DNA of 5,729 nucleotides from an uncultured Clostridia bacterium (GTDB lineage: Bacteria > Bacillota > Clostridia > Oscillospirales > Oscillospiraceae): contig CAKNZJ010000198.1 of assembly GCA_932222125.1 (NCBI GenBank), positions 1 through 5,729 of the forward strand, written 5' to 3'. A program made the translations under genes and the position numbers. The notes beneath the pieces are model-generated. The model saw only the letters and a program-made list of their open reading frames with translations. It had not been told where the DNA came from and searched no databases. Within the stretch, counting starts at the first letter, position 1; each line of letters opens with the position of its first letter. Shown here one piece after another: positions 1-4,337 of the stretch.

Positions 1-332
1 ACAAAACCGCAGACCACACATAGATAGTGCAAACCTTCCAGTTGGACGATATCGCCCACCGACAGGCTGCGGCTGCAGTACCCGGTGGGCAGGGCATTAT
101 TGAAGATGGAAAACACCTGCTCCAAAATCGCATATGTCCGCCGCTCCTTATCCGCCGGCAAAGATTTTGGACACTCGATCTCGCCGTCAAAAACGGCCAG
201 GTAGTATTCCGCAGGCACCGTAGCCTGGAAGGGCTGCTTGGGATCGTGCATCTTCATGTAGAGGCCGAGATCTATCAGGGACGCAAACGTGGCCTGAAAA
301 ATGGTGATATGTACTTTTTTCTGCTCATTCAT
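1..332 (-). CDS. YodL-like domain protein, N-terminal 110 residues (partial, cut by window start)
   Basis: Reading leftwards from an ATG at 332 there is an uninterrupted frame to the window edge, beginning MNEQKKVHITIFQ. A good ribosome site (GGAGG at 345-341) sits 8 nt before the start. The 21-nt gap to the preceding gene's stop and the shared strand show it is the fourth gene of the operon. The visible part has an N-terminal ITIFQ strand, a middle section with PAEYYLAVFDGEI, and near residues 86-110 a segment SRSLSVGDIVQLEG followed by HYLCVVCGF. That arrangement (G/S-R-S-L/M-S-V-G-D-hydrophobic, then a short turn and Y-x-C-x3-G-F) resembles the YodL-like domain of hypothetical proteins carried by clostridial conjugative elements. 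The biochemical function of that domain is unknown to me. The coding call is firm; the family assignment is from memory of the motif and moderate. The end of the protein and any further domains lie outside the window. Confidence 0.8.
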   Translation of the reverse strand, partial: MNEQKKVHITIFQATFASLIDLGLYMKMHDPKQPFQATVPAEYYLAVFDGEIECPKSLPADKERRTYAILEQVFSIFNNALPTGYCSRSLSVGDIVQLEGLHYLCVVCGF

Positions 333-353
333 CTGAAATTCCTCCAAATCATT

Positions 354-761
354 TCATGTTGACACTGAGATATAAGGCTTTTTCTTGATCCTGGTGTATA
401 GACAGTCTGGATGTTTCCCAACCTCACACTGGAGGCAGTTGGTCTGCGCACAGTGTTCTTCCATACAGCATCGACAGATAGAGCCGCCTATATAGTCTCT
501 GCTGGCAATGTATCGGGGCTTCGGTTCGCCTTGAATCTCCATAATCAAATTAACGCCGCACCACTCGCAGTTCAGTTCTGCCCACTGAACTAGCTTGGCT
601 CTTTCGTACTCAATAGCCTCACCACAGATGGGGCAGAACTTCCAGGTCGGTTTATACTCCTCACCCCTGAGCTGATATGGGGGTGGAAGTCCAGTGCCAC
701 AATTCCCACACCAATACTGTTCTAGGATATTGGGGCCTTCTTGTGTAATGTTAGGGGTCAT
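354..761 (-). CDS. Cysteine-rich protein with zinc-ribbon-like C-x2-C pairs (135 aa), function unknown
   Basis: The protein has 13 cysteines in 135 residues. A first C-x2-C pair at C18/C21 and a second at C43/C46 (the CPICG knuckle) are spaced like a zinc ribbon. A third pair at C65/C68 (CEWCG) is followed by a dense cluster C96, C98, C99, C104, C109, C112 and C120, which could complete one or two further metal sites. There is no signal peptide or membrane segment, so a cytoplasmic zinc-binding or nucleic-acid/protein-contact role is plausible but inferred. The start at 761 is supported by GGAGGAG at 775-769 with a 7-nt spacer. The start lies inside the end of the upstream gene (11-nt overlap), suggesting translational coupling. 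The basic tail RIKKKPY ends 21 nt before the next gene. I do not recognise a named family. Confidence 0.85.
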   Translation of the reverse strand: MTPNITQEGPNILEQYWCGNCGTGLPPPYQLRGEEYKPTWKFCPICGEAIEYERAKLVQWAELNCEWCGVNLIMEIQGEPKPRYIASRDYIGGSICRCCMEEHCAQTNCLQCEVGKHPDCLYTRIKKKPYISVST

Positions 762-948
762 CCATCCGCTCCTCCTCTGACACGACCTGCCCGCACCGCA
801 TGGGGCCGTTTAGACAGGGATTTTTACAGTTGCCGCTCCGCTTGTAACCGCAGTCAGCGCAGCAGAAACTGCCTCGCCGCCGGTCACAATTAAATATTTT
901 GCATCGGCGCGGCTTGGGTATCATCGCCTTGCTCACTGTTAAGCACAT
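751..948 (-). CDS. Small cysteine-motif protein (about 57-65 aa), function unknown
   Basis: A short protein whose core carries eight cysteines in the order C-x4-C-x7-CC-x2-C-x7-C-x3-C-x6-C (residues 16-52 counted from 948), including CKNPCLNGP and a final RCG. Small proteins with a very similar CxxPC-LN-P-CG ending are, as I recall, frequent on clostridial mobile elements and phages. They are presumed metal binders with no established role. The start is uncertain. ATG 948 has AAAGG directly against it with no spacer. GTG 936 has AAAGG 12 nt upstream, and ATG 924 has a poor site. All three keep the whole cysteine core. It follows the upstream gene by 21 nt and overlaps the next gene's start by 11 nt, so it is co-transcribed and probably translationally coupled to the 135-residue Cys-rich protein. 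Confidence 0.75.
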   Translation of the reverse strand: MCLTVSKAMIPKPRRCKIFNCDRRRGSFCCADCGYKRSGNCKNPCLNGPMRCGQVVSEEERMDDP

Positions 949-969
949 CCTTTGAATGTTTTGATCCAG

Positions 970-1233
970 TCATACCGCAGGGGCTAAAAGTACGCCGCCG
1001 CTTTGCTCCGTACAAACGATGGGAAAGGGCTCAGCATACAGTTTCTGCTCCTTTTCATCCACAAAGCTCCGCTGATCAGGGAGCCTGGGACAGCGGCCGG
1101 AGGTATACGTGAAATCTCGGCGGCTTCTTTGGTGTTTGCCCAGATATCGACACTCGGTGTCCTTGCATTGGCTGCACTCAACTTTGCCAGATAGCGGCGG
1201 GAAATAGGGACTGCTATTTTGCTTTTCGTTCAT
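970..1233 (-). CDS. Small Cys-containing protein (87 aa), first gene of the leftward operon, function unknown
   Basis: The chosen start is ATG 1233, with GGAGTGA at 1247-1241 and a 7-nt spacer. A longer form from GTG 1281 (103 aa) is open but has no ribosome site. The protein begins MNEKQNSSPYFPPLSG, then shows C20-x2-C23-x4-C28 and C48 (in TSGRCPRLPD), with a further C74 near the end. The C-x2-C...C...C arrangement in residues 20-48 could bind one metal ion, but this is inference. A basic stretch GKHQRSRR lies between. There is no signal peptide or membrane helix. It is the first coding gene behind the promoter and terminator-bearing leader at 1500-1290, and is followed after 21 nt by another Cys-rich gene. 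I do not recognise a named family. The short alternative frame at 984-1181 on the same strand lacks the ribosome site and is treated as spurious. Confidence 0.78.
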   Translation of the reverse strand: MNEKQNSSPYFPPLSGKVECSQCKDTECRYLGKHQRSRRDFTYTSGRCPRLPDQRSFVDEKEQKLYAEPFPIVCTEQSGGVLLAPAV

Positions 1234-1297
1234 TTTGTGTTCACTCCATTTCTGCACGATTTGTTTTGCCTGATGTCTCACAGACGGGCCTATATAT

Positions 1298-1332
1298 AAA
1301 AAAGCGCATGAGCAAAATTACTCATACGCTTT
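1298..1332 (-). terminator. Rho-independent terminator/attenuator 2 in the operon leader
   Basis: On the minus strand AAAGCGTATGAG (1332-1321), loop TAATTTTG, and CTCATGCGCTTT (1312-1301) form a 12-position stem with one mismatch. It is followed by a T-run (six Ts, 1303-1298) and TATATA. It lies between terminator 1 and the first operon gene. On the plus strand the hairpin is followed only by TTTGTTG, so it mainly serves minus-strand transcripts. An alternative view is that both hairpins merely stop leftward read-through, with a weaker promoter further downstream. Confidence 0.6.
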
Positions 1333-1363
1333 GTTGCCTGATTGGCCACGATGTATCTATCAT
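1322..1363 (-). CDS. Possible leader peptide (13 aa), weak
   Basis: On the minus strand an ATG at 1363 opens MIDTSWPIRQQSV and stops (TGA) inside the first arm of terminator 2. A ribosome stalling or stopping here would cover that arm, as in translational attenuation leaders of some resistance genes. No Shine-Dalgarno sequence precedes the ATG (upstream is CCACCCCCATA), which argues against efficient translation. Confidence 0.2.
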   Translation of the reverse strand: MIDTSWPIRQQSV

Positions 1364-1378
1364 TATGGGGGTGGAAAT

Positions 1379-1417
1379 AAAAAAGTGCCCAAAGGTCAAT
1401 CGACCTCTGGACGCTTT
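1379..1417 (-). terminator. Rho-independent terminator/attenuator 1 in the operon leader
   Basis: On the minus strand the arm AAAGCGTCCAGAGGTC (1417-1402), loop GATT (1401-1398) and arm GACCTTTGGGCACTTT (1397-1382) form a 16-position stem with two G-U wobbles and one mismatch. It runs into six Ts and then an AT-rich stretch. The T-run exists only for minus-strand transcription. It sits about 50-85 nt after the predicted transcript start, so it would end transcription before the operon unless it is relieved. A second copy of the stem's CCAGAGGTC at 1442-1434 could compete for pairing. Confidence 0.65.
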
Positions 1418-1471
1418 GAAACACGGAAACGAAGACCTCTGGTAATGGGTCACGGATACTGTAATGGTTAT

Positions 1472-1500
1472 ATTATAGCGATTTCTTCACAAAAAGGCAA
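1472..1500 (-). promoter_or_regulatory. Sigma-A-type promoter for the leftward Cys-rich operon
   Basis: Read on the minus strand, a -35 TTGCCT (1500-1495) is followed by exactly 17 nt and a perfect -10 TATAAT (1477-1472). Transcription would begin near 1465, leaving about 230 nt of leader before the first gene at 1233. A perfect 10-bp palindrome CAGAATTCTG (1504-1513) lies just upstream of the -35 element. This is the best promoter-like pair visible in the divergent region. Confidence 0.65.
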
Positions 1501-1607
1501 GAGCAGAATTCTGAAAACAGCAAAACTACACCTCAGATAATAAAACAAGCTATTTCTTCAAGTTTCAATTTCTAAAGCAGTCTTTAATGCAGTTTACAAT
1601 TTATGGC
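1501..1607. other. AT-rich divergent intergenic stretch without a gene
   Basis: This AT-rich segment lies between the leftward and rightward promoters. No coding frame with a ribosome site was found on either strand. The only notable element is the palindrome CAGAATTCTG at 1504-1513. It could mark the seam between the mobile-element-like operon and the two-component/ABC module, but no direct or inverted repeat typical of an attachment site or insertion sequence end is visible. Confidence 0.5.
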
Positions 1608-1637
1608 TTGTATTGTCCCCAAGCTTTCCTATATAAT
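1608..1637 (+). promoter_or_regulatory. Promoter of the response regulator-kinase operon
   Basis: TTGTAT (1608-1613), an 18-nt spacer and a perfect TATAAT (1632-1637) precede the regulator start by 34 nt, with a predicted start point near 1644. This placement rules out the longer in-frame ATG at 1603 as the translational start from this promoter. Confidence 0.55.
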
Positions 1638-1671
1638 TGGACAAAATATATCAAGTTCAGGAGTCGCAAGT

Positions 1672-2370
1672 ATGGATAAACTGCTATTGCTGGAAGACGA
1701 TGTCAGTCTGATTGACGGGCTGACCTACTCCTTGGGAAAGCAAGGATACAAGGTGGACGTTGCGCGTACTGTTGCGGAGGCATCCGCCCTGCTGTCTGAC
1801 CTCACCCAGTACACTATGCTGCTTTTGGATGTCACATTGCCCGACGGTACGGGTTTTGAAATCTGCGAACAGATCAGAAGGCGCAGTAAACAGATTCCGA
1901 TTATCTTTCTAACCGCATCTGACGAGGAAGTCAGCATCATCCGAGGTCTGGACAGCGGCGGCGATGACTATATGACCAAGCCCTTCCGGCTGGGAGAGCT
2001 GTGCTCCCGTATCCGCGCCCTGCTGCGCCGGGCCAACGTGTCCGGCCCTGGCTGGCAGGAGACCATTGAGTGCGGAGCGCTCCGAATCGACCTACTGGGG
2101 AGCCGGGTCTCTCTGAACGGCAGTCCCCTTGATTTGACTGGTGCGGAATACCGTCTGCTCTGTTTGCTCGTGCGCAATGCTGGCCGTGTTGTTACCAGGG
2201 AGCAGATACTCAATGAACTGTGGGGCGACGGCGGAAACTATGTGGATGACAACACCCTGTCTGTCTATGTACGCCGCCTGCGGGAGAAGGTGGAGGCAGA
2301 CCCCTCCCGCCCACAGCATCTGATCACGGTGAGGGGATTTGGGTATCAGTGGAGGGAGGCGGCGCCATGA
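1672..2370 (+). CDS. OmpR/PhoB-family response regulator (232 aa)
   Basis: A two-domain DNA-binding response regulator. Receiver domain, residues 1-120: acidic pair E8/D9, phospho-acceptor D53 (in LLLDVTLPDG), T81 (FLTAS) and invariant K103 (in TKPF). The C-terminal winged-helix domain, residues ~131-229, carries the usual hallmarks: GAEYRLLCLLVRNAG, VTREQILNELWG, TLSVYVRRLREKVE and a terminal VRGFGYQW. Length is normal for the family. The start at 1672 is chosen because AGGAG (1659-1663) lies 8 nt upstream, the receiver fold begins at once (MDKLLLLEDD), and the predicted promoter lies downstream of the alternative ATG at 1603. The stop overlaps the kinase start (ATGA). It probably activates the ABC transporter promoter at 3564-3617 when phosphorylated by the adjacent kinase. 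It resembles BceR/VanR-type regulators, but a specific name is not justified. Confidence 0.96.
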   Translation: MDKLLLLEDDVSLIDGLTYSLGKQGYKVDVARTVAEASALLSDLTQYTMLLLDVTLPDGTGFEICEQIRRRSKQIPIIFLTASDEEVSIIRGLDSGGDDYMTKPFRLGELCSRIRALLRRANVSGPGWQETIECGALRIDLLGSRVSLNGSPLDLTGAEYRLLCLLVRNAGRVVTREQILNELWGDGGNYVDDNTLSVYVRRLREKVEADPSRPQHLITVRGFGYQWREAAP

Positions 2371-3578
2371 GCCAAGACAAGCAGATCAGGACCTACTGGA
2401 TATTCCTGCTGATACTCTCTCTCCTGGCGCTTGGCACAGCATTTTTATGTTCTGTGCGCCTGACAGGCCAGATACAGGACATATACTCCTCTCAAAACGC
2501 GGCCATGGCTTCTTCCCTGCTGGACCAGGGTGTTCCCACGACCGTCATTGCTACCGCTTTGGTGAACACAACAGTCAGCGAGGAGGGCCATGCGCTACTT
2601 GCGATGGCAGGCTCTGCAGACATGTTAACTCCCGCCCTCCTCCGATTCCAATACAACAGCATGGCCGCCGCCATCCTGCTCACAATACTGTTGTCGCTGC
2701 TGCTCCTTGCGGGGACTGCAATCTTCTTCCTCCAGAGAAAGCGGCTGTACCTTCAGGCGGAGGCGGCCGTCAGCGGATACCTGGATCATGACTTTTCCCT
2801 GCATCTGCCGCAGAATCAGGAGGGCGCAATCTTCCATCTCTTTGCCGCTGTTGAGCAGCTGGCTACGACCCTTCAGTCAAAAAGCGAAACCGAACAGCGG
2901 ACGAAAGAATTTTTGAAAAATACCATATCGGATATTTCACACCAACTGAAGACTCCCCTGGCCGCACTCACTATGTACCAGGAAATCATTGCAAGCGAGC
3001 CGGACCGTCCAGACACCGTAAAGGTGTTTTCCGAAAAAATCGCCGTCTCCCTGGGGCGCATGGAGCTGCTGATTCAGTCCATGCTGAAAATCACCCGTCT
3101 GGATACGGGGAATATCGTGTTTGAGAAAGACTGCCTCCCTGTCGCTGCGTTAGTATCCCAATCCATCCGTGAACTGACGACCCGGGCAGAGCACGAACAC
3201 AAGCAGATCCTCGTTGACGGAGATACCGGGCAGCAGCTGATATGTGACAGGGACTGGACCTGCGAGGCCATCGGCAATATCGTCAAAAATGCCCTGGACC
3301 ATACCGGCGCAGGCGGAACGGTCAAAATCCATTGGGAGCATACCCCAGCCATGCTGCGCCTTTTCATTTCAGATGACGGCAGCGGTATTGCCCAGGAGGA
3401 TATACACCATATTTTTAAGCGGTTTTACCGAAGCAAGCACGCCCTGGACACCCAGGGCATCGGTCTGGGGCTCCCCCTCGCAAAGTCGATCATAGAAGGT
3501 CAGGGCGGCATCATCTCGGTACAGAGCAATCCAGGCGCAGGCTCCACATTCACTCTCTCCTTCCTTACAGAACTGTAA
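2367..3578 (+). CDS. Sensor histidine kinase, two transmembrane segments (403 aa)
   Basis: Membrane sensor kinase partner of the regulator just upstream. TM1 is about residues 11-30, an extracytoplasmic loop about 31-98, and TM2 about 99-122. The DHp domain carries the phospho-acceptor H192 in SDISHQLKTPLAAL. The ATPase domain has the N box (NIVKNALDHT, N304/N308), G1 box (DDGSGI, 336-341), F box (FKRFYRS) and G2 box (GIGLGLPLAKSII). All catalytic motifs are intact. No canonical HAMP domain is evident in the short linker after TM2. The start is ATG 2367, overlapping the regulator's TGA, with GGAGGGAGG (2351-2359) 7 nt upstream. A GTG at 2349 is in frame but lies before that ribosome site. The ~68-residue loop is longer than the very short loop of Bce-type intramembrane-sensing kinases, so it may sense a ligand directly. 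The signal is unknown. Confidence 0.95.
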   Translation: MSQDKQIRTYWIFLLILSLLALGTAFLCSVRLTGQIQDIYSSQNAAMASSLLDQGVPTTVIATALVNTTVSEEGHALLAMAGSADMLTPALLRFQYNSMAAAILLTILLSLLLLAGTAIFFLQRKRLYLQAEAAVSGYLDHDFSLHLPQNQEGAIFHLFAAVEQLATTLQSKSETEQRTKEFLKNTISDISHQLKTPLAALTMYQEIIASEPDRPDTVKVFSEKIAVSLGRMELLIQSMLKITRLDTGNIVFEKDCLPVAALVSQSIRELTTRAEHEHKQILVDGDTGQQLICDRDWTCEAIGNIVKNALDHTGAGGTVKIHWEHTPAMLRLFISDDGSGIAQEDIHHIFKRFYRSKHALDTQGIGLGLPLAKSIIEGQGGIISVQSNPGAGSTFTLSFLTEL

Positions 3579-3603
3579 GCTAAAATTCACCTGATTGTAA
3601 GCT
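3564..3603 (+). promoter_or_regulatory. Predicted response-regulator operator: two BceR-like boxes
   Basis: Box 1 is TTACA-GAAC-TGTAA (3565-3578), part of a 7-bp-arm inverted repeat (CTTACAG-AA-CTGTAAG, 3564-3579) that spans the kinase stop codon. Box 2 is TCACC-TGAT-TGTAA (3587-3600), with one deviation from the same pattern. The TGTAAGCT half-sites recur exactly at 3574-3581 and 3596-3603, 22 bp apart, which is about two helical turns. From memory, TNACA-N4-TGTAA is the consensus for BceR-like regulators of peptide-resistance ABC operons. The position just upstream of the transporter promoter fits an activator site. Confidence 0.6.
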
Positions 3604-3608
3604 GCCTC

Positions 3609-3617
3609 TGCTATACT
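3609..3617 (+). promoter_or_regulatory. Extended -10 promoter of the ABC transporter operon
   Basis: TGC-TATACT (3609-3617) is an extended -10 element. No good -35 hexamer lies 16-18 nt upstream, where the second regulator box sits instead. This is what an activator-dependent promoter would look like. The predicted start near 3624 gives a leader of only about 18 nt, with the ribosome site AAGGAGG (3625-3631) at its very 5' end. Confidence 0.5.
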
Positions 3618-3641
3618 CTAGCGCAAGGAGGCATTCATACT

Positions 3642-4337
3642 ATGAAAATTTTGACCGTACAGAATTTATGCAAGACCTATGGCAAGGGCGAGGCAAAGGT
3701 TGACGCCCTGAAAAACGTGTCCTTCTCCCTGGAAAAAGGAGAATTTGCCGCAGTCGTGGGGGAATCCGGCTCTGGTAAGAGTACCCTACTCAACTGCATC
3801 GGCGCCTTGGACACCCCCACCTCCGGCACAGTCCTGATGGATGGCCAGAATCTGTTCTCCATGCGTGAGGAAAAGCGCACCATCTTCCGGCGGCGCAACA
3901 TCGGTTTCATCTTCCAGTCCTTCCAGCTCGTCTCCGAGCTGAACGTGGAGCAGAACATCATGTTCCCCCTGCTCCTGGACTACAAAAAGCCAAACCCTAC
4001 CGCCATCCAGGAAATTCTGGAACTGCTTGGCCTGACTTCCCGCCGTCATCACCTGCCCAACCAGCTCTCCGGCGGCCAACAGCAGCGGGTGGCCATCGGC
4101 CGGGCGCTGATCACAAAGCCCAAGCTGATCCTGGCCGACGAGCCCACGGGGAACCTGGACAGCAAAAACAGCCGCGATGTCATGGAACTGCTGACCCAGG
4201 CGTCCCGGCACTACCAGCAGACCATCCTGATGATTACCCATAATCGGAACCTGACCGCCTCAGTGGACCGTGTGTTTCAGGTGGCGGACGGCGTGTTGAC
4301 GGATCTGGGAGGGACTTCGGATGAAACACTATCTTGA
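3642..4337 (+). CDS. ABC transporter ATP-binding protein, LolD/MacB/SalX type (231 aa)
   Basis: Cytoplasmic ATPase that powers the adjacent FtsX-family permease. All nucleotide-binding motifs are intact: Walker A GESGSGKST (40-48), Q-loop Q92 (IFQSFQL), signature LSGGQQQR (142-149), Walker B LILADEP with catalytic E167, D-loop GNLD (170-173) and H-loop H200 (MITHN). The N-terminal pattern (LCKTYGKGEAKVDALKNVSFSLEKGE) and the length of about 230 residues are typical of the MacB/LolD/BceA subgroup, which works in mechanotransmission rather than classical import. The start at 3642 has AAGGAGG 10 nt upstream. A 63-nt gap with its own promoter and operator separates it from the kinase, while its end overlaps the permease by 17 nt. 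In such modules the pair usually confers resistance to antimicrobial peptides or other envelope-active compounds. The substrate here cannot be inferred. Confidence 0.96.
   Translation: MKILTVQNLCKTYGKGEAKVDALKNVSFSLEKGEFAAVVGESGSGKSTLLNCIGALDTPTSGTVLMDGQNLFSMREEKRTIFRRRNIGFIFQSFQLVSELNVEQNIMFPLLLDYKKPNPTAIQEILELLGLTSRRHHLPNQLSGGQQQRVAIGRALITKPKLILADEPTGNLDSKNSRDVMELLTQASRHYQQTILMITHNRNLTASVDRVFQVADGVLTDLGGTSDETLS

Larger units (their letters stand above)
1234..1465 (-). promoter_or_regulatory. Candidate attenuation leader (5' UTR) of the Cys-rich operon
   Basis: This is the stretch between the predicted start point (~1465) and the first gene. It contains a duplicated CCAGAGGTC (1442-1434 and 1410-1402), terminator 1, an optional 13-codon ORF (1363-1322), terminator 2 and the ribosome site at 1247-1241. 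The upstream CCAGAGGTC can pair with GACCTTTGG (1397-1389), the same segment used by terminator 1. The two folds are therefore mutually exclusive, as in an antiterminator/terminator pair. No known riboswitch or T-box core was recognised. The regulatory role is inferred from structure only. Confidence 0.45.

Noticed and set aside
27..362. Plus-strand 111-codon open frame
   Set aside because: It lies opposite the minus-strand YodL-like gene, has no ribosome site and a composition typical of an antisense shadow. The minus frame has a good ribosome site and a recognisable motif.
1389..1442. Repeated CCAGAGGTC / CCAAAGGTC as a CRISPR or iteron array
   Set aside because: There are only two direct copies plus one inverted partner, with irregular spacing, explained by the terminator stem and its possible competitor.
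1331..1540. Plus-strand 69-codon open frame in the divergent intergenic region
   Set aside because: No ribosome site and no domain. It runs through the terminator 1 hairpin and the minus-strand promoter, which explain the region better.
1594..1615. TTACA...TTGTA as a regulator box before the regulator's own promoter
   Set aside because: The half-sites are about 10 nt apart rather than 4, so the pattern seen before the ABC operon is not reproduced. No support for autoregulation.
1603..1671. Longer N-terminus for the response regulator (ATG 1603)
   Set aside because: No ribosome site, it overlaps the predicted -35/-10 elements, and the receiver fold starts at 1672 behind AGGAG.
3786..4241. 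Minus-strand 151-codon open frame
   Set aside because: It is antisense to the ABC ATPase core motifs (Walker A to H-loop). No independent coding evidence.
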